From: Prochlorococcus sp. scB243_498I20
Lineage (GTDB): Bacteria > Cyanobacteriota > Cyanobacteriia > PCC-6307 > Cyanobiaceae
Direction of reading: 5' to 3'
NCBI GenBank assembly: GCA_000635015.1
Contig: JFMR01000036.1
Coordinates: forward strand, 1-64,000
Length of the DNA stretch: 64,000 bases
This document shows, one piece after another, positions 28,121-36,783 of the stretch. A program made the translations under genes and the position numbers. Under the pieces are notes generated by a model. It did no database searches. It was not told the origin of the DNA and saw nothing but the letters and a program-made list of their open reading frames with translations. Positions within the stretch are counted from its first letter, which is position 1, and each line of letters opens with the position of its first letter.

Positions 28121-29929
28121 ATGAATTTAATTGCAGTAGTTAGTAATAATTTTGATGCGTTCATAACGGTGGTTGTTTTAATAATGTCAATCATTTTGTT
28201 TATTAAAAATACTATTGCGCCAGAATTGACTGGTTTGTTATGTGTTGGAATATTTATAGCTACAGGGGTTCTTTCTCCTGAAAAAGCTTTAGCTGGATTT
28301 GGTAGCCCATCCTTAATTACTCTCATGGGTTTATTTGCAGTTTCCTCTGCATTATTTAAAAGTGGTGCTTTAGATAGAGTAAGAGAATTGATTTCTTCTG
28401 AAAGTATAAGAACGCCAAGGAAATTAATTTCTTTAATAGCTTTTTTAATTGCTCCAATATCTGGAATTGTCCCTAATACTCCAGTAGTAGCATCTTTATT
28501 ACCTTTAATTGAAGGTTGGTGCGAGCGGAGAAAAATATCGCCATCAAAAGTTTTGTTACCTCTTTCGTTCGCTACTTTATTAGGTGGAACTCTGACATTA
28601 TTAGGTAGCTCAGTAAATCTTCTTGTAAGTGATATTAGTCAACAATTAGGTTATGGAGCTTTGGAATTATTTAGTTTGACTTCAATCGGAATCCCTGTAT
28701 GGCTTATAGGTACAACTTATATGATTCTGGTTTCTGACATGCTTTTGCCAGATAGAGGGAGAGATAAGGAATTTATTAAAAATGGTGATATGAATATATA
28801 CTTTACTGAAGTAACTATTCCCTCTACTTCAGAATTAGTTGGACAATCTGTCAGAAATAGTAGATTACAAAGGCGATTTGACGTTGATGTTCTGGAATTG
28901 CAACGAAATGGAAAAGTTATTCTTCCTCCTTTGGCTGATAGAAAGATTGAACCGGATGATAGATTAATAATCCGAGTTACAAGGGCAGACTTATTTAGGC
29001 TGCAGCAAGAACATACGATTCTGTTAGGCGAAAACAAAACATCTTTCGATGCAAATAATGTGTTCTTAGATGATGAGGGTACTAAGACCTTCGAAGCTCT
29101 GTTACCAGCTGGCTCAACACTTGCTGGTGCAAGTTTGAGAGAATTAAGATTTAGGCAGCGTCATAATGCAACAGTTTTAGCACTAAGAAGAGGTCAACAA
29201 ACTGTTCAGGAGAGATTAGGCCAAGCTGTTTTAAGGGCTGGAGATGTTTTATTATTGCAAGCACCGTTAGATTCTATAAGAGGTTTGCAAGCTAGTAATG
29301 ATTTACTAATTTTAGATCAATTCGAAGATGATTTACCTTTCTTGATTAAAAAACCTATATCTATTGGAATTGCAATAGGAATGGTGGTTTTGCCTTCGGT
29401 TTCTAATATTCCATTAGTTGGTTCAGTCCTTTTAGCAGTCATTGCTATGGTTGCTTTTGGATGTTTAAGACCTGCAGAGATACAAAAATCAATTAGGTTA
29501 GACGTCATTTTATTGTTGGGATCTTTATCATGCTTTAGTGTGGCTATGCAAGTAACAGGATTAGCAGATTTAATTGCTGTCAATCTAAACTTTGCCCTTA
29601 ATGGAATGCCTCTGTATTTTGCATTAGTCCTAATTTTTGTATCGACAGTTATTCTTACACAATTTATAAGTAATGCTGCTTCGGTTGCTTTGATTTTGCC
29701 TGTTGCTATTGAATTCTCAAATGTTTTAAGTATTTCACCAAGTGCTTTAATAATGCTGGTTTTATTTGGTGCAAGTCAATCTTTCTTGACTCCAATGGGT
29801 TATCAAACAAATTTAATGGTTTATGGTCCTGGAAGATATAGGTTTTTTGATATCGCAAAATACGGGGCTGGATTAACACTTATAATGTCTTTTACAGTAC
29901 CAGCATTGATAATTTTAAATTACGGGTAA
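28121..29929 (+). CDS. SLC13/DASS-type Na+-coupled transporter with two RCK_C domains
   Basis: This 602-aa transporter has about ten or more hydrophobic segments split by a soluble insert at ~225-400. The insert contains two RCK_C (TrkA-C) domains (EVTIPSTSELVGQSVRNSRL... and LPAGSTLAGASLRELRFRQ). The conserved IVPNTPVVASLLP and TQFISNAASVALILPVA blocks match the DASS family (sulfate or dicarboxylate; SAC1-like). It precedes ktrB by 4 bp, so a shared operon and ion-responsive control are likely. The substrate is unproven; sulfate is a reasonable guess. Confidence 0.88.
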   Translation: MNLIAVVSNNFDAFITVVVLIMSIILFIKNTIAPELTGLLCVGIFIATGVLSPEKALAGFGSPSLITLMGLFAVSSALFKSGALDRVRELISSESIRTPRKLISLIAFLIAPISGIVPNTPVVASLLPLIEGWCERRKISPSKVLLPLSFATLLGGTLTLLGSSVNLLVSDISQQLGYGALELFSLTSIGIPVWLIGTTYMILVSDMLLPDRGRDKEFIKNGDMNIYFTEVTIPSTSELVGQSVRNSRLQRRFDVDVLELQRNGKVILPPLADRKIEPDDRLIIRVTRADLFRLQQEHTILLGENKTSFDANNVFLDDEGTKTFEALLPAGSTLAGASLRELRFRQRHNATVLALRRGQQTVQERLGQAVLRAGDVLLLQAPLDSIRGLQASNDLLILDQFEDDLPFLIKKPISIGIAIGMVVLPSVSNIPLVGSVLLAVIAMVAFGCLRPAEIQKSIRLDVILLLGSLSCFSVAMQVTGLADLIAVNLNFALNGMPLYFALVLIFVSTVILTQFISNAASVALILPVAIEFSNVLSISPSALIMLVLFGASQSFLTPMGYQTNLMVYGPGRYRFFDIAKYGAGLTLIMSFTVPALIILNYG

Positions 29930-29933
29930 TATC

Positions 29934-31337
29934 GTGAATTTCACAAGTAAGGTTTATAAGTTAAAAGATGCTTACAAAAAGCTATCTGTGCCTCAATTTA
30001 CTATTGTTACAGGCTTTTTTATTATTTGCCTTGGCACTTTAATTTTGAGTTCTCCATTATGTTCATCTTCAAAAGTTGGCTTGTGGGAAGCATTTTTTAC
30101 ATCTACTTCTGCTATTACCGTAACTGGTTTAACCATAATAGATATTGGTAATGATTTAAATTTCTTTGGCCAATTTTTCTTGGCTTTTATGCTTTTATCA
30201 GGTGGTCTAGGATTAATGGCTATTACAACGTTTTTACAAGGGTTTGTTGTAAAGGGGACAAAGTTAAGAACTAGATTAGACAAAGGAAAGACTCTAGATG
30301 AATTTGGAGTTGGAGGAATTGGTCGAACTTTTCAAAGCATCGCTATTACTGCGATTAGTATTATATCCTTGGGCGCAATTGTCTTATATTCTTTTGGATT
30401 TGTGGACATTCAAAATAATTGGGAAAGACTATGGTCCTCGATTTTTCACAGCATTTCTGCATATAACAATGCAGGATTTTCGTTAATGTCAAATAGTCTT
30501 CAAGACTATAGAACAAATTACCTGGTGAATAGTGTTTTTGTTTTTCTCATTGTTATGGGTGGATTGGGCTGGCGGGTAATTGATGATATTTGGAATCATA
30601 AAAAGAATCTTTCTTATAAGAAATTAAGCCTTCATTCCAGACTAGTTATTAGGACAAGTTTGTCTCTAATATTATTCGGGTCATTAGGATTCTTTATCAC
30701 TGAATCATTGCTAAATAGTCAATTTTTTAATGATTTAAATTTGGTTGAACGTTTAATGTCATCTATCTTCGAAACAGTTAGTGCAAGAACTGCAGGCTTT
30801 ACAAATTTCCCGATTTCTTTGAACTCTATTTCAGATACGGGCCTCTTGTTATTAATGACGCTTATGTTTATTGGAGCAAGTACAGGAGGTACTGGTGGAG
30901 GTATAAAAACAACTACATTTATTGCTTTAATGGCTGCAACTAGATCAACTTTAAGAGGTCAGAAAGATGTAATTATTAGCAATAGATTAATTTCAGATAA
31001 AGTTATTTTAAAGGCAGTTGGGATCACAGTTGGATCTTTGCTATTTGTTCTTTTAATGGCAATGTTGCTTAGTACAACTAATACTTTTGTGAAAAAAGAA
31101 TCATTCACATTCCTAGAAATTCTCTTCACTTGCATATCTGCATTTGCAACAGTTGGTTTTGATATTGGTTTAACCGCAAAATTAAATCATTTTGGTCAAT
31201 TTATACTTATTGTGGGAATGTTTGTGGGCAGACTTGGGATCCTTTTGCTTTTAAGTGCACTTTGGCAGGCTCTCTATAAGAGTAGAATAGATAGACAAAA
31301 GAGAATCGGCTATCCTAGGGCTGATCTATATGTTTAG
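29934..31337 (+). CDS. ktrB: K+ uptake channel subunit KtrB/TrkH-like
   Basis: This 467-aa Na+-dependent K+ translocating subunit has four pore-loop repeats with filter glycines: TSAITVTGLT, AYNNAGFS, ARTAGFTN and FATVGFDI, each flanked by membrane helices. It has a GTG start 4 bp after the SLC13 gene. ktrA follows after 18 bp. Confidence 0.94.
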   Translation: MNFTSKVYKLKDAYKKLSVPQFTIVTGFFIICLGTLILSSPLCSSSKVGLWEAFFTSTSAITVTGLTIIDIGNDLNFFGQFFLAFMLLSGGLGLMAITTFLQGFVVKGTKLRTRLDKGKTLDEFGVGGIGRTFQSIAITAISIISLGAIVLYSFGFVDIQNNWERLWSSIFHSISAYNNAGFSLMSNSLQDYRTNYLVNSVFVFLIVMGGLGWRVIDDIWNHKKNLSYKKLSLHSRLVIRTSLSLILFGSLGFFITESLLNSQFFNDLNLVERLMSSIFETVSARTAGFTNFPISLNSISDTGLLLLMTLMFIGASTGGTGGGIKTTTFIALMAATRSTLRGQKDVIISNRLISDKVILKAVGITVGSLLFVLLMAMLLSTTNTFVKKESFTFLEILFTCISAFATVGFDIGLTAKLNHFGQFILIVGMFVGRLGILLLLSALWQALYKSRIDRQKRIGYPRADLYV

Positions 31338-31355
31338 AATTGACTGATTTTTATT

Positions 31356-32060
31356 ATGGCTGATTGGTGGCAGTGGTCTCAAAAGAGAGAAAATGAAGCA
31401 CTCACTTTTGCAGTTGTCGGCGTTGGAAGATTTGGAACCGCAGTTTGCAGAGAACTTATTAGTAATGGTGCAGATGTTTTGGCTGCAGATTATTCGGAAA
31501 AAGCTATTGATGATCTAAGGCAATTAGAACCTTCGATAGAAGCGAGAGTTGTAGATTGTACTGATGAAGAGTCTATGAAGGAATCGGGAATACTTGAAAT
31601 GAATACTGTTGTAGTGGGTATTAGTGAACCTATTGAAGCAAGTATAACTACAACTCTTATTGCTAAGGATAGTGAAGGTAGCAAAGTGAAAAGAGTAATA
31701 GCGAGAGCTACCAGTGACTTGCACGAAAAAATGTTAAAAAGAGTAGGTGCAGATAAAGTTGTTTTCCCATCTAGGATGCAAGGAGAAAGATTAGGTTTAG
31801 AACTAGTCAGACCAAACCTAATCGAAAGATTGGAACTAGATAATCAAACTGGTATAGATGAAATAACTGTTCCAGAAGAATTTATTGGAAGATCTTTAAG
31901 AGATTTAAATTTGAGGAAAAATTATTTAGTAAATGTTCTTGCTGCAGGACCTGCTGAAGAGTTAACAGTTAATCCTCCAGCAAAATATATTTTGGAAAGA
32001 GGAAATATTTTGGTAGTCATGGGTAAAACTGTAGATTTACAGAAATTACCTCAAAATTAA
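31356..32060 (+). CDS. ktrA: K+ uptake regulatory subunit KtrA (RCK)
   Basis: This 234-aa cytosolic RCK protein gates KtrB by nucleotide binding. The Rossmann motif FAVVGVGRFGTAVCREL with acidic D50-type ligand region AADYSEKA is followed by an RCK_C domain (~150-230: IDEITVPEEFIGRSLRDLNLR). It is the last gene of the SLC13-ktrB-ktrA group and converges with the RHH gene, 6 bp apart. Confidence 0.94.
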   Translation: MADWWQWSQKRENEALTFAVVGVGRFGTAVCRELISNGADVLAADYSEKAIDDLRQLEPSIEARVVDCTDEESMKESGILEMNTVVVGISEPIEASITTTLIAKDSEGSKVKRVIARATSDLHEKMLKRVGADKVVFPSRMQGERLGLELVRPNLIERLELDNQTGIDEITVPEEFIGRSLRDLNLRKNYLVNVLAAGPAEELTVNPPAKYILERGNILVVMGKTVDLQKLPQN

Positions 32061-32066
32061 TTATTT

Positions 32067-32369
32067 TTAATCAGATTTTTTATAATATCTAATCCTTTGA
32101 GGAGATCTTTTTAATCTTCTGACGCTTTGTTTTTCAAGTTCATCTCTAAATTTATCAGTATTTAAATTAGTTTCTGAAACAGGTGATTTACTTTCTTTTT
32201 CGAAATATTTTTTTATACCCTCTTGTATTAACACTTTTGCCATATTACTTACTGTCCTAGATTCATTATCGGCCAAAATAGTTAATTGCTCACATATTAA
32301 TTCTGGAAGGACTACTTGAATTCTGGGGGATTTAGGCTTCCCATTAGTTGATTTTTGGCGGGTAGCCAT
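32067..32369 (-). CDS. Ribbon-helix-helix (CopG-like) DNA-binding protein
   Basis: This 100-aa protein has a basic N-terminus (MATRQKSTNGKPKSPR), a beta-strand RIQVVLP at 16-22, helix ELICEQLTILADNE, turn SRTVS, and helix MAKVLIQEGIKKYFEKE, the RHH layout. The C-terminal ~40 residues are basic (KQSVRRLKRSPQRIRYYKK) and could also contact DNA. A perfect palindrome in its upstream region (32414-32430) is a natural operator candidate. No toxin-like partner is co-oriented. Confidence 0.8.
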   Translation of the reverse strand: MATRQKSTNGKPKSPRIQVVLPELICEQLTILADNESRTVSNMAKVLIQEGIKKYFEKESKSPVSETNLNTDKFRDELEKQSVRRLKRSPQRIRYYKKSD

Positions 32370-32400
32370 GAGTCAAAGTTGATAACTGTTACTTATTAGT

Positions 32401-32435
32401 ATACACAGTTAGTCAAGGATACTATCCTTGTGTAT
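32401..32435. promoter_or_regulatory. Palindromic operator candidate between divergent genes
   Basis: The core CAAGGATA-c-TATCCTTG (32414-32430) is a perfect 8-bp inverted repeat with a single central base. It is flanked by ATACA (32401-32405) and TGTAT (32431-32435), also complementary but offset by eight bases on one side only. The core lies between a weak -35 (TTAGTC, 32409) and -10 (TATATT, 32433) for the rightward gene. A TATACT (32403-32398, minus strand) could be the leftward -10. Likely bound by the adjacent RHH protein (inference). Confidence 0.55.
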
Positions 32436-32486
32436 ATTATTAGTAAGGAAATTTATGTCCTTATCAATTAATTGTTTTATTGTCCC

Positions 32487-32825
32487 ATGAAAAATTCAAG
32501 AAAAATTGATTCTCCTAATAGGTCGATAATTGATAAACCGAAAAAAAGATTAGTCAATTCTGAATCTCACGATAATGAAAATAGTGACGTTTTGGTATCA
32601 GCTGTAATTAGTCCATATTTGTTAACTCATCTTCATCATATTCTTCAACAGTCTGAGTATTATGCTCAAAAAGATGGTAGAAAATCCCACGCAGCTAACT
32701 TTGCGAAACTAAGAAAAGTTTTATGTTTAGACGCAAGAAGTATGGCAGATGCCTCTGCAAAAGAGATAAAAGATGTGGATAATGATTTATCTAATAATAA
32801 ATATAATGAACAAAATGTAGCTTGA
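32487..32825 (+). CDS. Conserved hypothetical protein divergent from the RHH gene
   Basis: This 112-aa protein has a basic, probably disordered N-terminus (~1-40) and a helical core (SAVISPYLLTHLHHILQQSEYYAQKDGRKSHAANFAKLRKVLCLDARSM), then an acidic/Asn-rich tail. Start is the ATG at 32487; a TTG 15 bases earlier is possible. No family is recognised. It is followed 34 bp downstream by the 76-aa gene. Confidence 0.68.
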   Translation: MKNSRKIDSPNRSIIDKPKKRLVNSESHDNENSDVLVSAVISPYLLTHLHHILQQSEYYAQKDGRKSHAANFAKLRKVLCLDARSMADASAKEIKDVDNDLSNNKYNEQNVA

Positions 32826-32859
32826 AGTAATAGTCTATTAATAAATAGATTTTTAAAAC

Positions 32860-33090
32860 ATGTCCAGTAATGCTGAAAAGCTCTATAAGTTAATTGCTAA
32901 CGATTCCAAAAAGAAACAAAGTCTTTTTATGACAGCCTTAACTAATCCCAAAAAAGCCTTAGATAAAATATGCGATATTGGCAACGAGTTAGATATTTCT
33001 GTGACTAAAGAAGAGGTTATTGAATATTTGAGTACTATTGATGATGAGGCAACTAAAATGTGGTTAATTAAGGCTCGCGGAGGTCTTTAG
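32860..33090 (+). CDS. Small Nif11-like protein ending in Gly-Gly-Leu
   Basis: This 76-aa helical protein (AEKLYKLIANDSKKKQSL..., then ALDKICDIGNELDISVTKEEVIEYL) resembles the Nif11-type leader fold by eye: a first helix, a middle 'A...A...G' helix, and a hydrophobic-start third helix. It ends in ARGGL, recalling a double-glycine leader cut site, but no core peptide follows and no lanthionine synthetase or peptidase-ABC gene is in the window. Function is unknown; the Nif11 link is tentative. Confidence 0.65.
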   Translation: MSSNAEKLYKLIANDSKKKQSLFMTALTNPKKALDKICDIGNELDISVTKEEVIEYLSTIDDEATKMWLIKARGGL

Positions 33091-33244
33091 GAAAAGGTTT
33101 CGAATAATTATTATTTTGATTAGGAATAGGTTTTATTCTTTTGTTGTAGCCACCTCCACCAGCTAAAGTCCAAAAAAACCAATAACTTGGAATTGCAAGA
33201 GCTGCAGCTATGAAAATCACTACAATTTGTTCAATTTTTTTCAT
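33068..33244 (-). CDS. Small single-span membrane protein
   Basis: This 58-aa ATG-initiated frame has an N-terminal membrane helix (IVVIFIAAALAIPSYWFFWTLA), a GGGGY turn, and a basic Pro/Asn-rich tail (RIKPIPNQNNNYSKPFPKDL). It is antisense to the last 23 bp of the Nif11-like gene. No family is recognised. The clear TM-plus-tail design and fit into the gap argue that it is real. Confidence 0.6.
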   Translation of the reverse strand: MKKIEQIVVIFIAAALAIPSYWFFWTLAGGGGYNKRIKPIPNQNNNYSKPFPKDLREP

Positions 33245-33316
33245 GATTTTATTTTATTCCACAAAATATTTTTTAGTAAATAAGCCCCAGATTTTTTAAA
33301 TTCTATTTTTAAAACA

Positions 33317-34942
33317 GTGATTAGATTTGAAGGTGTAAGCAAAATTTATTCCACAGATGTTGTTTTAAAAAATATTAGTTGGGAGATTAAGAAAGGAGAA
33401 AAAGTTGGCTTGGTTGGTTCTAATGGTGCAGGTAAATCAACCCAATTTAAGATTTTAATTGGAGAGGAAGAGCAAACAAGTGGATCGATAATCAAAGAGG
33501 GAAATCCTAAAATTGCCCATTTAAAGCAAGAGTTTGATTGTAATTTGAATTTTTCAGTAAGACAGGAATTAGAAAGTTCTTTTAAAGATATACAAATTGT
33601 GGCCAATAAACTTTTAGAAATTGAGAATAAAATGAAATCGTTGGATATTAAAAAAAATTCCGATGAACTTGAAATATTTGTAAATCAACTCGCAAAATAT
33701 CAAGCAAAATTTGAAGCTTTAGGTGGATATAAAATGCAATCTGATGTAGAAAAAATATTACCAAAATTGGGCTTTTCTGCAGAAGATGCTGATAAATTGG
33801 TTGGCAACTTCTCAGGTGGTTGGCAGATGAAAGTTGCACTTGGAAAAATAATCTTACAAAAACCCGATTTACTTTTATTGGATGAACCAACCAATCACTT
33901 AGATTTAGAAACTATTTTTTGGTTGGAAGAATATTTATCATCGCTTAAAATTGCAGTTATAATAATTAGTCATGATAGATATTTCTTAGATAAATTATGT
34001 AAAAAAATAATTTTTGTAGATAGAGGAAAATCTGAAACATATAATGGGAACTATTCTTTTTTTGTCGAACAGAAATCTTTGAATGAAGAATCACAAAATA
34101 AGGCATATCAATTACAACAAAAAGAAATTGAGTTACAGAAGAGGTATATAGATAGATTTAGAGCCAGTGCAACTAGAAGTTCTCAAGCAAAGAGTAGAGA
34201 AAAACAATTAAAAAAGATTTCTAAAATTGAGGCTCCCATAGCAAAATCAAAAAGTCCTGTTTTTAATTTTCCAGAGTGCCCTCGATCAGGAAAATTGGTT
34301 TTAAATATCAAAAATTTGTCTCATAGTTTCGAGGATAAAATTCTTTTTTTAGATATTAATTTAAAGATTTCATCTGGGGAGAAAATTGCAATATTGGGAC
34401 CTAATGGCTGCGGCAAATCTACATTACTTAAAATTATTATGAAAAAAATATCTCCTGAAATTGGTGAAATTAATCTTGGTAAACATAATATAATTACTAG
34501 CTATTATGAACAGAATCAGGCTGAAGCACTCCCACTTGACTATAAGGTTATTGATTTAATATGTAATAAGTCTCCAGAATGGTCCCAAAAAAAAGTTAGA
34601 ACATTTTTAGGGGGTTTTGGCTTTCAAAATGAAACTGTTTTTAAATATATTAAACAACTCAGTGGGGGAGAAAAGGCAAGATTAGCATTGGCGCTCATGA
34701 TTATTAATCCTAGTAATTTCCTTCTTTTGGACGAACCAACTAATCATTTAGATCTGCAATCTAAGGAAAACTTAGAATTAGCAATTAAAAATTATAAAGG
34801 TTCATTATTAATAATTTCTCATGATCGGTATTTTATTTCAAAGGTTGCAAATAGAATTATTGAAATTAAAGATTCAAAGTTATTTTCATATGATGGTAAT
34901 TACGAATATTTTTTAGGAAAAACTCAAAGCCAAAAAATTTGA
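33317..34942 (+). CDS. ABC-F family ATPase
   Basis: This 541-aa protein has two ABC ATPase domains in tandem and no membrane segments. Walker A sites are GSNGAGKST and GPNGCGKST, signatures FSGGWQMKVALGK and LSGGEKARLALAL, and both Walker B blocks read LLLLDEPTNHLDL-like. The linker at ~245-310 is charged (IELQKRYIDRFRASATRSSQAKSREKQLKK), as in ribosome-binding ABC-F factors. It starts with GTG. It probably acts on ribosomes or translation; subfamily (Uup- or EttA-like) not resolved. Confidence 0.9.
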   Translation: MIRFEGVSKIYSTDVVLKNISWEIKKGEKVGLVGSNGAGKSTQFKILIGEEEQTSGSIIKEGNPKIAHLKQEFDCNLNFSVRQELESSFKDIQIVANKLLEIENKMKSLDIKKNSDELEIFVNQLAKYQAKFEALGGYKMQSDVEKILPKLGFSAEDADKLVGNFSGGWQMKVALGKIILQKPDLLLLDEPTNHLDLETIFWLEEYLSSLKIAVIIISHDRYFLDKLCKKIIFVDRGKSETYNGNYSFFVEQKSLNEESQNKAYQLQQKEIELQKRYIDRFRASATRSSQAKSREKQLKKISKIEAPIAKSKSPVFNFPECPRSGKLVLNIKNLSHSFEDKILFLDINLKISSGEKIAILGPNGCGKSTLLKIIMKKISPEIGEINLGKHNIITSYYEQNQAEALPLDYKVIDLICNKSPEWSQKKVRTFLGGFGFQNETVFKYIKQLSGGEKARLALALMIINPSNFLLLDEPTNHLDLQSKENLELAIKNYKGSLLIISHDRYFISKVANRIIEIKDSKLFSYDGNYEYFLGKTQSQKI

Positions 34943-35053
34943 ATAATCTTGATAAAATTTACAATTGACTAAGTACGATCACTCATTTATCTTCACATAG
35001 CTTACCATCCTTGATTAATCTTAAAAATACAAAAATAGGTTTTAATAATTTAA

Positions 35054-35197
35054 ATGAAAAATTACGATTTCCAAGAAAAAAATTTTCAAATTTCTGATCC
35101 TATTGAAAGTTATTTTGAATGCATTACTTCCTGCGATATAAGGGATGGAAGATGTATTTCTAGATGTGTGGAAATACTTAAACGAAATGTCAATTAA
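35054..35197 (+). CDS. Four-cysteine microprotein
   Basis: This 47-aa frame (ATG to TAA) carries C23, C27, C34 and C38 in a CxxxC-x6-CxxxC pattern (ECITSCDIRDGRCISRCVEI), suitable for a metal ion or two disulfides. It is soluble, with no signal peptide. It ends 5 bp from the convergent htrA gene. I recall similar short CxxxC/CxxxC proteins in other cyanobacteria, but with no known role. Confidence 0.65.
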   Translation: MKNYDFQEKNFQISDPIESYFECITSCDIRDGRCISRCVEILKRNVN

Positions 35198-35202
35198 ATT
35201 TT

Positions 35203-36324
35203 TTAGTTATTTTGTAGATTAGTAATATCAGTTGGTGTTACTTTTAATTTAATAAATTTATTTTTACGCTTCAATAATATACTTACTTGTTTTTTGATAC
35301 CATTTTTACTAATTTGTTCTATTACGTCTGATGCGGTTTCAATATCTTTATTGCCTATTTTAATTAAAATATCATCTATCTTCATTCCACTTTTTTCAGC
35401 TGGACTGTTCGGTACTACATATCCAACTTTTACGACATTATTTTTTTTCTCAAAAATACTGTCTTCTATTAGGCTAATTCCAATCATAGGATGTATTACT
35501 TTCCCATTGTTTAAAAGTTGATAGGCAATTTCCTTAGCTTTATTAATTGGGATTGCGAAACTCAAACCAGCTCCTGGACCTGACCTTATCAACGTATTAA
35601 TACCGATTACTTCCCCATCGCTATTTAACAGTGGACCTCCAGAGTTGCCAGGATTAATAGCAGCATCTGTTTGTATCAGTTCAAGTTTTTTATCATATAT
35701 TCCTAATTGATTTACGTTTCTATTTAGATTACTAATAATACCAAGGGTAACTGTGTTTTCCAGTCCGAATGGATTTCCAACTGCTATGGCCCAATCACCT
35801 ACTTTAATCTTTGCCGAATCGCCTAATTTTGCTTTTGGCCAAGGTCCTTTTCCTTCAATCTTTAACACAGCTAAATCAGTAAAAAAGTCTTGCCCTACAA
35901 GTTTTGCGTTGAATTTTTTGCCATTGGTTAAACCAACAATCACCTTATCTGATCCATTCACAACATGAGCATTGGTCATGACAAGTCCATCTGCAAATAA
36001 AAATCCGCTCCCTTGGTTTTGCTCTATCCTTGGTTGATTGTCATTAGGTAAATCTAAGCCAAAAAATCTTTCAAAATATGGATCTAGAAATAGTTGAGAA
36101 TTTCTTGGAAATTTTCTTTTTTGAACATATTTTTGAGTATCAATAGTTACTACAGCTGCACCTGTTCTTTCTACAGCTTTAGTTATGAAAGATTTTTTTG
36201 AAAATATATTAACCTCATTCACTTTTGTTTTGCTAAATGGTTGGGATATTACTCTTTCAGGAAATGTAATGCCCAATGTAACTAATGAGGAGATTAGTAA
36301 TAGCTTGTGGATGTATTTTGTCAA
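35203..36324 (-). CDS. HtrA/DegP-like serine protease with one PDZ domain
   Basis: This 373-aa protein has an N-terminal signal or anchor (LLLISSLVTLGITFPERVIS) and a trypsin-like domain with H120 (MTNAHVV), D150 (FTDLAVLK) and S228 (NPGNSGGPL). A single PDZ domain occupies ~275-365. It is a protein-quality protease of the periplasm or thylakoid lumen. It is divergent from the DUF2973-like gene (170 bp). Confidence 0.94.
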   Translation of the reverse strand: MTKYIHKLLLISSLVTLGITFPERVISQPFSKTKVNEVNIFSKKSFITKAVERTGAAVVTIDTQKYVQKRKFPRNSQLFLDPYFERFFGLDLPNDNQPRIEQNQGSGFLFADGLVMTNAHVVNGSDKVIVGLTNGKKFNAKLVGQDFFTDLAVLKIEGKGPWPKAKLGDSAKIKVGDWAIAVGNPFGLENTVTLGIISNLNRNVNQLGIYDKKLELIQTDAAINPGNSGGPLLNSDGEVIGINTLIRSGPGAGLSFAIPINKAKEIAYQLLNNGKVIHPMIGISLIEDSIFEKKNNVVKVGYVVPNSPAEKSGMKIDDILIKIGNKDIETASDVIEQISKNGIKKQVSILLKRKNKFIKLKVTPTDITNLQNN

Positions 36325-36495
36325 TTTTGATTTTTTTATGTACTTCTGAAGATTAAGTCAGAATATTAATTTAATTTAAATATAACTACAAATAAATTAA
36401 TTAAATTTGGAAAATCATTTATTAATCTAAAATAGCTAAATCTCTTTTTTTCGGGCTATGATATTAAGCATACAACAAATTAATTTATAAGTTTG

Positions 36496-36759
36496 ATGAC
36501 TATTCTATTTCCAATCATATACTCTGCAGCTTTAACCTATTTAGTCTGGAAAGCTTTTAAAGTAATGTCTAATGGTTGGGGTATATCTGATAATAAAAAT
36601 ACACGTTTCAGTACATCTAGTTTTAAACAAAAAAAGTATACTATACATCCAGAACTTTTAGATAAATCAGGAAATATAACTGAAGAGGAGTTATTAACAG
36701 TAAGATTTTCTAATGACAATGACTCTACATTTGAAGAAAAAGGTTCAACAACTGATTAA
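36496..36759 (+). CDS. Small membrane-anchored protein (DUF2973-like)
   Basis: This 87-aa protein has an N-terminal hydrophobic helix (ILFPIIYSAALTYLVWKAF) and a polar C-terminus (HPELLDKSGNITEEELLTVRF). It resembles cyanobacterial DUF2973 proteins by layout. I chose the ATG at 36496 over the TTG just before it. The next gene starts 24 bp downstream. Confidence 0.72.
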   Translation: MTILFPIIYSAALTYLVWKAFKVMSNGWGISDNKNTRFSTSSFKQKKYTIHPELLDKSGNITEEELLTVRFSNDNDSTFEEKGSTTD

Positions 36760-36783
36760 TCAAATTATATTCAAGGAAAAAAA

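Noticed and set aside
28717-29037. Long antisense frame opposite the SLC13 gene
   Set aside because: Complement of a well-supported gene; composition is not protein-like. Many similar antisense frames (e.g. 26188-26523, 27321-27521) were dropped for the same reason.
32067-32369. RHH protein as antitoxin of a toxin-antitoxin pair
   Set aside because: No toxin-like ORF is co-oriented beside it; the neighbour on the same side is convergent ktrA.
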